A stretch of DNA of 64,000 nt from Deroplatys truncata. Lineage: Eukaryota; Arthropoda; Insecta; Mantodea; Mantidae. Below the pieces are notes generated by a model, which was given only the letters and a program-made list of their open reading frames with translations, searched no databases and was not told the DNA's origin. Position numbers and translations under genes: made by a program. Shown piece by piece: positions 44,835 to 56,758 of the stretch; within the stretch, counting starts at the first letter, position 1; every line of letters starts with the position of its first letter. The DNA is taken from positions 165,140,993 to 165,204,992 of the forward strand of contig CM060975.1 of the NCBI GenBank assembly GCA_030765065.1, given 5' to 3'.

Positions 44835-45010
44835 TCTAGATTAATATTATAAAGAGGAAGAATGTGTGTGTTTGCGCGTGCAGTGTAATCTCCAAAACTA
44901 CTTGACTGATTTTAATAATTCTTTCACCATTGAAGACCCCAATTCGTCTGACAGACATAGTCTATGACACACCTAATTTCATTTCACAAGTTAATAAAAC
45001 ATTAAAAATC
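44835..45010 (+). repeat. Fragment of a widespread arthropod-type repeat
   Basis: ATTATAAAGAGGAAGAATGTG, a GT-rich stretch, then TCCAAAACTACTTGACTGATTT and ATTCTTTCACCATTGAAGAC. Repeats with this wording (ACTACTGAACCGATTT followed by TTTCACCATT) are common across arthropod genomes. I cannot assign the superfamily from 175 bases. Confidence 0.45.
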
Positions 45011-45171
45011 ATTTACAAAGCTCTTATACTTGAATAGGGACAAGTTATAAAAAAACGTGCTTGCAAAGAATGCTGCGACTTTGAATGAGAGTGCTATGGA
45101 GTAGAAAATAGCTGTTACTCCATAGAATATGCATGCATAATAAGATATTTCATTCCAAGTCAAGTTATATA

Positions 45172-45520
45172 TAGGCGCCGTGGCCGAGTAGTTAGACCGC
45201 TCGCCTCTTACCTGGGTTCAATCCCGGGTAGCCACATATGGGGTTTGTGGTGGACAGAGCGGCGTTTGGGGGTTTTCTCCGGGTTTTCCGGTTTTCCCCG
45301 CCGGTGTTTCATTCCACCGGTGCACCAGCATCCCCCTTCCTATCACTCATCTCTCAACTGCACTTTCTCACTCTCATCCCGGGTGTTTGGCTGATCACCC
45401 ACCCTGGTCTCTCACTCTTTGATCCGTAGGCACACTGTCCCCTATCAGAATTCTACCCTAGGCGTTCTGGGGAGTGCGAGTTCTCGGTTCGGATGGGCGT
45501 TAAGGAGGGAAGTTATTTAT
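45172..45520 (+). mobile_element. SINE-4 copy (tRNA-derived)
   Basis: The head is a strong tRNA imitation: GGCGCCGTGGCCGAGTAGTT (A box), then CTGGGTTCAATCCCGGGTAG (B box). It lacks a complete cloverleaf and mature 3' end, so it is not a tRNA gene. The body has GGTTTTCTCCGGGTTTTCC and CGGTGTTTCATTCCACCGG and ends in a GT-rich tail near 45520. The frame at 45238-45429 is noncoding. Confidence 0.8.
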
Positions 45521-47418
45521 ACATGTGTGTGTGTCTGTGTGTATAGGTGTTCGTAATTTAGCAAGAAGACACAACAAAACAAAAGAGAATCTAATCTTCC
45601 TATAACGCTACGATACCAATGGCAACATATTTTAATAACCTTAAGTAAGAGAATTTGTCTTTATTTGCTTTATATTGGAATCAAGTTCGTTAGTAGACTA
45701 TGTTTTAAATAACGTTTTAATTTAAATAACTATTTAATTTAAATAACTATACAAAAAGAAAAAAACTGTGTCCAGCTAACATTAGAAATCAGTGAACTGA
45801 TATTTTGTATTTAACAACTGAGAAGATTACTTTTCTTGATGAAGCGTCTTTTCCAAAGCAGTTAACTTAGTGACCTGGAAGAGGGGAATCTTCATATTCA
45901 CCAGCTCCGCCTCTATTTCGTTGTATATGCTAAGGTTCTGTGTACTATGTTAAAACTATGTATCTTTTATATTATTAAATAACTATGGGACTAAAGAGCA
46001 GCTACAACGTTTTAAAATTTCATCTGCTGTAATTATCTACAAAATTACTCGACAATTCCGACCTATGAATGTTCTCCGCCAAAGAGTACGCAGAAGGTTA
46101 CGCAGCATTTGTCGGGGGAATGTGAACAAGGTCGGACGTTACACATTGCATGGATATCAGGGGATGTTAGTAATAGTCGGGGCAGTGCGAAATTACAGTT
46201 ATAATGGGTAAATGGAGAGCATTCACCATAAACATCTTCTAGATAATTGTGCAACAATTTCGTAAACAATGGGTGGAGAGAAATGAAGTGAATAGAAGCC
46301 CTCATTCGACTTTCAAAAGCCAGCTAGTGCCAATAAACACCAGAATAGGAGATACACCTAAAATGTAACGCTATGTGTACATTTACGATCTTGTTAATAT
46401 GGAGCAAAATATATTGCAAAAAAGAAAGAAGCAAAATTTTTACATAGAAATAGTGGAGAACTTTTCAAAGAAGTACTTGGAATCTAAAATAGTAAATGGC
46501 AAACAAACAATATATAAATAAACCTACAAGGAGAGACGGAAGTGTAATTGGGAAATGTAAATGGAAGGCAGGATGCAGAAATCGTGAAATAGCAGGTACA
46601 CATATATTGTAAGAACGAAAGTGCATCTTTTAGAATTAATTGAATAGTAAATATAAGAGATGTAACAGACTTTAAAAGTGTTTATAGTACATTATGTCCT
46701 AGATAGAGGACTGCCACCCTTGATGATAATTTCATGTTTCATAATGGCATGTGAATTATGGAATTTTACCCTTAAGAGGCGTTAATCTATGTCAGAAGAC
46801 TCCCTCTTTAGGATTTTTCTTCAGAACTAGAACATCTCCTCTCTCCTTTCAAAGTCAGTACTGTTCTCTTTTGTTAGAACGTACCTGTCCTTCACTGTAA
46901 TAAAAATACAAACACTGCGTCTCTAAATAATGACAACTATCGATTAGGAATCTGTAACCAAATATATTAAAAGATGAAGTAGTGGCTCTTTTGTAATACA
47001 GAATGAAGACTCATTTTACTGTGGGGAAAGGAATGATGAAATTTTCCCACTCTCATACTTTCTCCCGGTTTGCTTAACGTGAGTTCTTTATGGAAGATAT
47101 GCCGTCATATGCGCCCACATTAATTACCGTTTCCAGTGCCGCCTGATGTTCATCTTTCTGGACTTCCCTGGACGCCATGCTTCTTGCTGTGTCAGATCGT
47201 GCCGACAGTGTATCATACCTTTCAGAAACTCTCTGCATTTTATCTCTAGTGTCTTACAGCTGAAATATTCAGCGATTTCCTTTTTCCATTACTGTGCAGT
47301 TTATCGATGCTGTACGAAGTAAAAATACAGTAAAATGACACTTAAATGTAGAGAAATGGTTAGACCAGATTCCAAAATTACATGATTACATATGTATGTG
47401 TGTATCTATATGTATATG
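45521..47418. other. No gene recognised
   Basis: AT-rich DNA of about 1.9 kb with no repeat family or coding motif recognised on either strand. Confidence 0.45.
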
Positions 47419-47420
47419 TA

Positions 47421-48172
47421 CAGGGAGAGTCAAAATACTACAAACCGGCTGCGCGGTGTTTATCTGTCCGCGTCCTCGACGCTCGTTGCCGTCAGCCACT
47501 ATAATTGAAAGGCGCAGATGAAACCATACACCATTTTTAAAACTACTTTTACAGGCTTTACTTACCACAGTTCGTTTACTAAGAGTTATAGGGCCAATTT
47601 TTCGAGTCAACAGTTGACGCCCGTACATTTGTGAATACAATTTTGCCCCCCTTTCGTATTTTACAGAATTAACAGCCAGGGAGCGTGATTTTGCCTTTTT
47701 TCAATAAGACTCTGCACCAGCTTATACGGCCAATATTTCGATGAGAGCAATTGAAAGTGTGTTTGAGGACAGAATTATTAGTAGAGATTTGTCGCTCACT
47801 CGGTCCCTGGAGCTAACCTCCTGCGATTTCTATCTCTGGGGTAACTTAAAACAAAGTGTACAAGAAATACCCACACACCCACACACCCTGGAAGAATTAA
47901 AAGAAAATATCCGCCAGGAAATTGCCAGGATTTCTCAAAGTGAACTACGGCGAGTGAAGGATAGTTTCCTAAAGAGGTGCCAAAAATGTATGGACAAATA
48001 CGGTGACCAGTTTCAGCATCTTTTTTCATAAAATTGGTAAGTAAAGCCCTTAAAAGTAGTTTTAAAAATGTCGTATAATTTCATCCGCACCTTTCTATGA
48101 TAGCGGCAGACGACAACGAGCGCCGAGGACGGGCAGGAAAAACACCGGTTCGTAGTTCTTTGGCTCACTCTG
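47421..48172 (+). mobile_element. Mariner-type element, internally deleted, long TIRs
   Basis: Flanked by TA (47419-47420 and 48173-48174). The left end CAGGGAGAGTCAAAATACTA is matched by the right end, whose reverse complement begins CAGAGTGAGCCAAAGAACTA. The match continues for about 140 bases on each side, ending near TTTTAAAACTACTTTT and GGCTTTACTTACC. The element is 752 bases. Only the last third of a transposase remains between the arms. TA target and CAG ends place it in Tc1/mariner. Confidence 0.85.
47664..48031 (+). pseudogene. Mariner-like transposase, C-terminal part
   Basis: Begins ELTARERDFAFFQ, then a TAA where families have a second Gln, then DSAPAYTANISMRA, which carries the second catalytic Asp. 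After VFEDRIISRDL comes LELTSCDFYLWGNLK, where the third catalytic Asp (CDF) is present but the preceding PDLTP is altered to LELTS. I count 38 residues between the two Asp. The C-terminal helices (TLEELKENIRQEIARI and KRCQKCMDKYGDQF) are intact to the stop at 48029-48031. The N-terminal DNA-binding half and the first Asp are deleted. It cannot act, though its ends could once have been moved in trans. Confidence 0.8.
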
Positions 48173-48174
48173 TA

Positions 48175-49264
48175 TGTGTATGTATATATGTATGTATATA
48201 TAATGTGTGTATGTGTGTTTATGCTATTACGGCACTTTCAATTACGGCATACCACCTTTATAGGCTTATAGATCATTGAAGGTTAATCTTGTCGCTTATG
48301 AGCTAATGATGCCATATTGTCGCCTTATTGTGTTATGAAGCATTTCCCCCTTCACTCACTCACACGGTTGATCGCAAAGTCATTGTTACAAGGTAACCAA
48401 ACATTGGAGCTTGAACAACCCATGACTACATGAATGCATCATATCTCTGCGAACAATGCCCTCACCTGTTTCGCTTAAAAGTGAGCACCACTTTTACAGA
48501 TTAATTAGGGCTTAAAAAGGGATTAAGAAAACCTAGTAGCCTTTATATCATGTGAGTCAATCTATTCACTGGTACACACTACCTTGAATGTACTGGTTAA
48601 AGTAATACATAATTTATTTATTTAAAAACGTATATGAACAGTTATAACATTTTAATAAGCTCCACCAAAGAGGATTCGATTTAATTAATGATTTATTATA
48701 CTTATGTGTATAATTTTCTGTTTAGTATTCAAAGAAACCTGTTTTCATTCATGTATATTCTAACAATAGGGTACGGTATATATTTTATTTTCATCTTATT
48801 CCTTATGTTAGATTCTTTATGTCCGAAGCTTGCACAGAAAACTTAAATTCATACATCGCTTACAACGTTTCGTCAACAGAACGACTTCCAAGCAAATTAA
48901 TTAGTAATGAGCTAACAAACCTTGTTAGTAAATGTATAACCTTGCAATGGATGTGACTCTAAACATTTAATTACTGTATCATTTGAAGTAGTCCAAGCCA
49001 ATATAGCACAGTTTACATATTGTTTAACATAAACTATGGTTAGCAGACAATCAGAAGCGTTTAACAGGGCAAGAATGCTTGAGGACACTGTAGAGAACGA
49101 AAAGACAGTCTACAGCATCTTAGCTAACGGAAGTCTGAACGCGATGACCACAGAGGTACGACGTGATTAAAACATACACATTGGTGCATATTTTAAATTA
49201 TTTTAAAAGTTTGGACGCAGCGATAAAAGTTTTAAAGGAATATAATCCAGAAACAAGCCTCAGT
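48175..49264. other. No gene recognised
   Basis: AT-rich spacer with a TATG/TGTA-rich start. No features identified. Confidence 0.5.
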
Positions 49265-50145
49265 AAGTGATAAAAATTCGATGTGTTATACTCACATGAC
49301 TTTCCCTACTCTTGTACAAACTATTCTTACAAACGCTTATTCTCCATATGCTTCATATTAATCGAGATATCGAGATGTTAATCTTATTGCTTATTTTCTT
49401 GTAGATGTAAGGGGAATATATATTTACAAGGGCAATATAGAAATACAGTAGCCTTTAAGCACATACATATCTCTTAATAGCTGGTTGCTAGGTGCAGCAC
49501 CATTCCCATTGCCTCAGATTAATACTCATTGCATATCCAAGACAAGAAAATGAATAACGAATTCCCATTTGAGAAATTATTGAAAAATATCTCGAAAATG
49601 ATTCACTCAACAAAAAAATGTATATGACATAAATTGTGTATTTTAACGCGATCTACATTTTTTGTGTAGTAAAAGTTTGTCTATCTCTTATGGTTTACCA
49701 ATTATGCAAAAGTCGTTCACAATGAAGAATACTTTTGGAGACATTCCCAGAAAACTCAAGATATACATTTTATTTGTCATGAAAATATCTTAAACATATG
49801 ATATTTTAATCAAAATCGTTAGAGGCATTTTTGAGAAAATTAAAATTTTGGAAAAATGTTCCATGTAAAGGGTAATCTGGGGTGGGGGGATTTTCTTGAA
49901 AACCTTCGTGTCGCATCTCTGGAAGATACTGGACCTAAATACCAAGTTTGGTGTTTATCCGACTGTTCGTTTCTGAGTTATTCTGTTCACAGTCAGACAC
50001 ACAGACACACACACGGACATGTTTCCAAAAATTCTTTTTTTGGATTCAGGGGTCTCAAAACATGTATTTCCGGTGAAATCTCTGTATCGAATTTTTGGGT
50101 GGAATACAGTATTTCCCCTACCTACTATACGTAGTAGAGAAAGTG
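49265..50145 (-). mobile_element. TIR-A copy, near full length
   Basis: The minus strand begins ACTTTCTCTACTACGTATAG (50140 downward) and ends near CATGACTTTCCCTACTCTTG at about 49300 on the plus strand. It contains CCGGTGAAATCTCTGTATCG, CCATGTAAAGGGTAATCTGG and TTACCAATTATGCAAAAGTC. It is very close to the copy at 32595 and noncoding. Confidence 0.88.
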
Positions 50146-50339
50146 AAAATGAAATATACTTTTAATATTGACACTCACTTGTCTCAATGAGTTCAGTGCA
50201 AAATCTCTATTCTATCTTTCTCAGTGAAATAATTAATAGCCATTTCGCCCTGTATGATTCTTTTATCATTTCGGAGAGATGGGAAGCTTCGAGAAGGCTG
50301 CACTGCCTTTGAATGGCGTTCATTCAAAAGTTCATAGTT

Positions 50340-50770
50340 CTTACTGAAGGTAAATTTGACTTTGTTTTAAGTATCCCGTAGGGGGAGTTGCTGCGAATTA
50401 AGCGTCCTAACATCATAACAATGTTTGCCAGTGAACTACGTAGCTCAGGGTTAGAAGTGCACACAGAAGTACATTGTATGGCTGATTGTGGAAGAAACCG
50501 GCAAATAGGCGTTTTTGCTATCGACAGGAAAAAAGGATCAGCTGAGATCTTAGTTCGCATAATCCGATTTGAAACCTCTTAACCAGAGGAAGTGGATAAG
50601 GAAAAGAAGAGAATATTATAGGAGCCGACCATTCCGTTCTTCTATACGTCATACATCTGTAAACGTGGAGGTCACTGGTTTGTTTTGGAGCTAGGACACA
50701 ATTCCAAAACCAGCTGTCCAACGGGGACAAACAGCTCTCCAAATAGCTGTAGGATGACATTGTTGTGCCC
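50340..50770 (+). pseudogene. Nuclease-like C-terminal fragment of a LINE polyprotein
   Basis: Reads ELRSSGLEVHTEVHCMADCG, then NRQIGVFAIDRKKG, then IIRFETS, a stop, and PEEVDKEKKRI with EPTIPFF. Frameshifted VEVTGLF and DTIPKP follow. I recall a conserved arthropod transposon-associated segment with the same order: VHEEVHC, GSNRRIDI, DPTIRFE, QPEEVDxEKK, YEPTIPYY, EVTGLxVGARGTIP. It usually sits after a reverse transcriptase and looks like a PD-(D/E)XK nuclease fold. Here the Arg-Arg-Ile-Asp and Asp-Pro-Thr positions are mutated and two stops occur, so it is dead. No RT is visible upstream, and the host clade is uncertain. Confidence 0.5.
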
Positions 50771-51411
50771 TTTATAAAACACTCGCTGGCTATAATCCGA
50801 AACCATTTATATGGAAAACATAGTATTTAAAATCGAATGGGAAGAGAGTAAACAATTTTCGTACAATTTGTCTTTTAACCTGTAAGAATTAATACAATTT
50901 TATATTTCTCTTTTAACCATTTGTTTTCATTTCTTATTACTATAATCCATCAGTGTTTGTGTATTTTAACAAAAAATGTGTTATTCTGTGTCAAATAGTA
51001 AACTTTATTTTTAAGGTCAGATATATTAATAAATATTTTGATTATGTTCCATATACTATTGTCCGAGGTTTTAGGTTCAGTTATTTTACATATAATCATG
51101 GCAATAATGTTTATTAAATGCAGTTTCACGAACATCTGCATGGATAAAAGATGACTTGCTACCGTGTGCATCAATATCCAAGTATTTTCACTCCTTTTCC
51201 TCCCCTTCCGCTCCTATCCTCCGGTCAAAGCTTAGATGGCGGCTCTCTTGGACATGCCTGGCATAGGTCTTACCTCAAGTTACGCGCAGAGTGAACGAAA
51301 ATATAACCCTAAGCTCAAGGAGAGCTAAATAATTAGCGGTATAACCCTGTACTTTGAAAACAAATAAACTGACTGGAGGAAGAGTCTGTCAAATATGCTC
51401 TCTATTATGCA
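50771..51411. other. No gene recognised
   Basis: AT-rich flank of the I-clade LINE. Nothing identifiable; possibly the outer remainder of the target SINE near 51411. Confidence 0.45.
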
Positions 51412-51747
51412 CAAATGAAGAATGATGATGATGAGATGCGGTTTAAGGGCGCTAAACAGTTAAGGTCATCAGCGCCCTTACAAAGTATAAAAGGTACAGT
51501 CCAAAAATAAAACTCCGATAAAAACCGCATAACTAAAATCGGGACACAAGCCCGCGATGTCCAAAGTTAAAAAACAAAACACCAAAAACCAAAAACGAAC
51601 ACACTAAAAGCATGGTCAATAAAACAGTAAAACAACGTGTCATGAACTATAGAATGCGAGGGACACGAGCGCCAGATGTCCATTGGGGAGGAGATGCCCC
51701 ATTAAAAGGACAATATAAAATCACACAGTCAAAAGACGCTCAGCGCA

Positions 51748-54700
51748 TCAAATGCGTCGGCTAAAGCCAATGTCACTGATAAAACGTAAAAGACATTCTA
51801 CAGCACGCGCGTCGTCTGCCAAAACGTTGGCTAGGCCAACAGGCAGACCAACACGAACGCGCAACGGAGCTAAAACTTGACACTCTGCTAAAATGTGACG
51901 CACCGTTAAGGGCGCATCACACTGCTCACAGAGTGGTGCGGGGTCACCACTGAGCAGGTATCTATGGCTAAAAAGACAATGTCCGATTCGTAAACGAGCT
52001 AAAAGAACCTCTTCCCGACGAGAAGAACGAGAAGAGGTACCCCAGACTAACGGAAGAGGTTTAACTTCCCGCAACTTGTTCCCCCTAAGAGCCACCCACT
52101 CATCGCGCCAGCGCGAGAGGATACGGTAACGTAAAACAGCATAAAAATCCGAGGAAGGAACAACACAAGTAAAACATCTGGGTGATAAAATGGCCGATTT
52201 CGCAGCGGCGTCGGCAGACTCGTTGCCTGAGATGCCCACAGGACCTGGAATCCACACGAAGGAAACGCTGATGCCAGAAGCACCAAGCGAGTGGAGCAGG
52301 TCATGGATGCGCTGTACGAGCGGGTGGTAACTATACAGCGCGTGAATACTCTGAAGGGCACTCAGAGAGTCTGTACAAACAACACAGCGCCGTAAGACGT
52401 GCCGCTGAATGTATAAAACACACTGATATATACTAAAAGGTTCGGCAGTATAATTCGAACATTGTTCAGGTAAACGAAACGTAAAACTCTGTGGACCAAA
52501 AACAAAGGCACATCCTACTCCAACATCAGTCTTAGACCCATCGGTATATATAAAATGACAGTCCCCGAACTGCGCCTGTAGTTCTGAAAAAGCGGATCTC
52601 AGGACGGAAGCAGGGGTCTCATTTTTCGGCATCGACGTTAACCCAAGGTGACAGTGGGCCTCAGCGCGCGACCATGGAGGAAAACGCGTTTCCCCCTGTG
52701 GATTGGCCGGCGCTGACGTAACGTCCAAATGCCGAAGTAGCAGTCGAAATCGAACCCCTGGAGGGAGCAATGCAGAGGAGCTAACTATATATTGGCGATC
52801 AAGCGAATCCTCAAAAAATAGCGCGAAGGACGGGTGGTCAGGCAAGCCAGAGAGTCGACAGGCATAGCTGCACAAGAGCATCTCACGCCCGAAGGACAGC
52901 GGAGGCTCTGCAGCCTCAGCATATAGGCTAGGTACAGGGCTGGTTGGAAAGGCCCCTATAGCGACTCTTATGCCACGATGGTGAATGGCATTCAATCGAC
53001 GTAATACAGATGGACGCGCCGACGAATAGACAATGCACCCGTAATCAAGCTTGGATCGGACCAAAGAGCGATAAAGATGTAGAAGGACGGTCCGATCAGC
53101 TCCCCAGGATGTGCCACTTAAAACACGTAAAAGATTAAGAGAACGGTCACACTCAACTTTTAAAAAGGAAATGTGCGAAGTCCAACACAACTTCCTATCA
53201 AAAAACAACCCCAAAAATTTCACTCATCTGCAAACGGAAGTATCTCCGGCCCAAGATGGAGAGAGGGCGGAGGGAAATATTTCCGGCACCAGAAGTTGAT
53301 TCAGACGGATTTCTCGGCGGAGAAATTGAAGCCGTTGGCGTTACTCCAGGCGTAGAGAAGGTCGATACAGCTTTGGAGACGGCGTTCGAGTAGACAGGTC
53401 CGCCGTGAACTGATAAATGGTAGAATCGTCAACAAAAAGGGACGATGAAATGCCAGGTGAAATACAATCAACAATGGGGTTGATAGCAATCGCAAAAGGT
53501 GTGACACTAAGTACAGAGCCCTGCGGTACTCCGTTCTCTTGAATAAAACGACTGGATAAAACCGAGCCTACACGTACACGAAAGACGCGGTCCATCACAA
53601 ACTCCCGAAGAAATATGGAAAGACGACCGCGGATATTCCATGCGTGAAGTGTACGTAAAATGCCGCCCCTCCAACAAGTGTCATAAGCTTTCTCCAGGTC
53701 AAAAAACACAGCCACGGTTTCACACTTTCTGAGAAATCCATTCATAATATGCGTCGACAGGGACACCAGATGGTCGACGGTAGAGCGATAGCGGCGAAAT
53801 CCACACTGAGCGTTCGCTAGAAGTTTCTGAGACGCAAGTCACCATGTCAACAGCCAGTTGATCATGCGCTCCATCACCTTGCAAATGCAACTGGTGAGGG
53901 AGATAGTGCGGTAGCTGGAAGGTAGTTGGCGATCCTTCCCAGGCTTAAGTATAGGGACAATGGTGGCTTCGCGCCAAACGGAAGCAAAAGGCCGTCTTGC
54001 CAAATACGGTTATAGACCTGTAAGAGAAAGAGTTTACTGTCGGCTGAAAGGTTCTTTAACATCAGGACATGAATGCCGTCCGACCCAGGAGCGGAGTGTC
54101 TAGAGCAATGAAGAGCGTGCTCCAGCTCCCTCAGTGTGAAAAGTTCATTATAACACTCGGTATTAGCAGACCGAAAAGTATAGCTGGCGGAATCCAGCCG
54201 GTCTTTGATAGAGTGAAAGCCGGCGGAATAATGGTCTGAACTGGAAACCACCTCAAAGGCAGCTCCCAGAGTGTTAGCGATTGCAGCCGGATCCACTATG
54301 GTGGCATTAGAAACCTGAAGGCCAGAAACAGTACAATGCGACACTTTACCTGAGAAGCGACGAAGTTTATCCCAAACAAAGGATGAAGGCGTAAAGCGAT
54401 TAAAAGACTCGACAAAACGAGTCAACGATGCCTTCTTGCTATCCTGAATAATGCGACGAGCCCTGGCGCGCGATTGTTTAAAAGTCATCAAATTATCAAG
54501 TGTAGGGTGTCGCCGAAACACTCTAAGTGCAGTTCTACGGGCACGAACGGTGTCCCGACAATCCTCGTTCCACCATGGAACAGGCATTCGCCGAGTTTGA
54601 GAGGATGAACGGGGAATTGCGAGTTCGGCGGCAGAGAAAATCGCAGACGTAAGGTGCTGCATCAGTTGGTTAATGTCGATGAAGGGCTGGTCGTCAAAAT

Positions 54701-55433
54701 CCACGAGGCTGGAATACAAGCTCCAGTCGGCTTTTGTGAATATCCAGGTAGGTACACTGGAATGCTGTACGTGGTGTGACAGAAGAGAAACGATGCAGGG
54801 GTAATGGTCGCTGGAGTAGGTGTCAGCGACGACATTCCACTGCAGACGACTAAATAGCTGGAGTGAGCGAACGGCAAGGTCAAAGTGCGAAAATGTATCG
54901 GAAGAATCAGAAAGAAACGTAGGCTCACCTGTATTCAGAATAGAGAGATTGAACTGGTAAAAAATGTCGGAAAGAAGAGTTCCCCTCGCACAAGCCCTTG
55001 GCGAACCCCACAGGGGGTGATGGGCATTAAAATCTCCCAACAGAAGAAATGGTGTTGGGGAAGCGGACAGGAGAGCTAGAATGTCCGCGGGAGCAAGGGG
55101 AGACGATGGAGGTGAATACACAGAACAAACAGAAAAGAACAAACCGGGTAACTGCAGTCTAATGGCAACAGCTTGCAAGTCGGACGTAAGAGTGAGACGT
55201 TGAAAATGAACGTCGTTACGCACTAACAACATGACACCTCCATGAGCAGGAGTACCCTCCTCCGGTCCAAGGTCGTAGCGAACCGGAGTACATCCTTGCA
55301 GATCAAAAGGAACGTGAGGGCGAAGCTTAGTCTCCTGCAAACACACGACCATAGGCGAATGGGAACGCAATAAAAGTTGCAATTCCGCCCTATGCGACCG
55401 TACACCACGTAAATTCCGGGTCAGGATAGCCAT
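51748..55433 (-). pseudogene. I-clade ORF2: endonuclease, RT, RNase H
   Basis: Begins MAILTRNLRGVRSHRAELQL. The endonuclease (residues 1-230) shows CLQETKL, GGVMLLVRND, LLGDFNAHHPLWGS and SSDHYPCIV. A long linker follows, with NEDCRDTVRARR. The RT starts HSAPGSDGIHVLMLKNL; frameshift near 53985, TGA at 53839-53841, then CGFRRYRSTVDHL, VFFDLEKAYDTCWR, NGVPQGSVLS and the catalytic FVDDSTIY. Further frameshifts fall near 53390 and between 53300 and 53223. RNase H (about 52580-52190) has YTDGSKTDVGVGCAFV, NYTAEPFS, CTDSLSAL and WIPGPVGISGNESADAAAK. The usual His after WIPG is Pro here. The end is a C-C-H-C knuckle, CEQCDAPLTVRHILAEC. The family protein performs target-primed reverse transcription; this copy is inactive. 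Confidence 0.9.
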
Positions 55434-55486
55434 AAAGAAAGAGATAAACTTCTTACTTAGAAGGGCGGCTCAAAATTACCTTGTGC

Positions 55487-56758
55487 TTAACCTTTGCGCT
55501 CGGTATGGAGTTGATCAGGCTCCATAGCCTCCTCGAAGGGAGGGCCCACGCAATCAGAGCCAGAAACCGATTCAAGCGCCGAGAATCGGTTCTGGGTGGC
55601 GATGGGCGAAGGGTGCCGCTGAGCGCGGCTTGTCCCAGGAGCGTCCTGGGACTGTGACCTCCGAGGAAGAGAAGGTGAACTTTTCTTACCGCGCGCACGC
55701 GGAGGGTCCTTCAGAAAATCTTCCCTACGAAGTTTCTGCTTTGGTTTCTTTTCAGCGGCTTGCGACTTCATTGGCTTGGAACCAGCTTTAGATGGCTTGC
55801 TAACAATACCAGAAATGGACTGCCGGATGGTAGTGGCGGTTAATGCAGTCATGGTTCAGGTCTGAGTTTCGGCATCTACTCGTGGTACTGGCGAGGCAAC
55901 AACAGAACTAAATGTGCCAGATCGCAGGAGTGAAGGTTGTCGCGCATGATAACGCCTCCGGGCTTCAGCGAAGGAGAGTTTTTCCGTTACCCCGATCTCC
56001 TGGATCGCCTTCTCGTCCAATTACCGCGGACAGTTGGCAAACGACGGAGAATGAGACCCTTTACAATTAACGCAGACGGGGGCTGTTTAACAGGTACCTT
56101 TGTGTGAGGGTTGGCTACATGATGCACAGATGGTAACGGCACTCTTACATGAGACTTGCGTATGCCCAAAACGTTGGCATTTGAAACAACGCAGTGGTCT
56201 AGGAATATAAGGCCTCACAGCAATCCGTTCGTACCCTGCTGAAATGCTCGTGGGCAGATCGACGCCATCAAATGTTAGAAACAGGGTACGAGTGGGTACC
56301 AATACGCTGTCGCGTTTGGCCTGCACTCGATGAACCGCTGTCACCTTCTGGTTTGCAAGATATTCTACCAGGTCCTCGTCCGATATACCATCGAGGCTAT
56401 GCTTGGTGACAACGCCTCGACAGGAATTCAAGGTGCGGTGCTTCTCAACACGGATGGGATAACCGTGGAGAAGCGTGGCGTGCAACAATGTCCTACTTTG
56501 TTGATCGGACTTACTCTGAACCAACAATGAACCGTTACGTAGGCGAGTGCAGACATGAACAGGTCCAGCAATTGAGTCAGTGCCCTTCTGGATGATAAAA
56601 GAGTTCACCTTCTCGAATGATTGTCTTTCCTCTGTACGGGTAATCACTAAGTAACAACCAGCTGTTGGCGGTGCTACTTCTGTTACATTAACTTTTCGGC
56701 GCTTGTTGTTTATAATGGAGAAAGGGTGCTCCATAGCGAAAAAAAAATCCTCCACCAT
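55487..56758 (-). pseudogene. I-clade ORF1: Gag-like protein with zinc knuckles
   Basis: A single frame of 424 codons is broken by three in-frame stops: TAA at 56087-56089, TAA at 56021-56023, and TGA at 55856-55858. No frameshift is needed. The N-terminal 160 residues look like an RNA-recognition region (GCYLVITRTEERQSFEKVN, VLVPTRTLFLTFDG). Zinc knuckles follow: CFKCQRFGHTQVSC, CASCSQPSHKGTC and CVNCKGSHSPSFANC. The C-terminal third is basic and rich in Ser and Pro (KKPKQKLRREDFLKDPPRAR). The family protein coats the element RNA. The start at 56758 (MVEDFFFAMEHPF) is the first ATG; a second ATG eight codons on is equally possible. It ends 53 bases before ORF2. Confidence 0.88.

Noticed and set aside
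45174-45245. Possible tRNA gene
   Set aside because: The A and B boxes are good, but no complete cloverleaf with matching acceptor stem is present and a SINE body follows directly.
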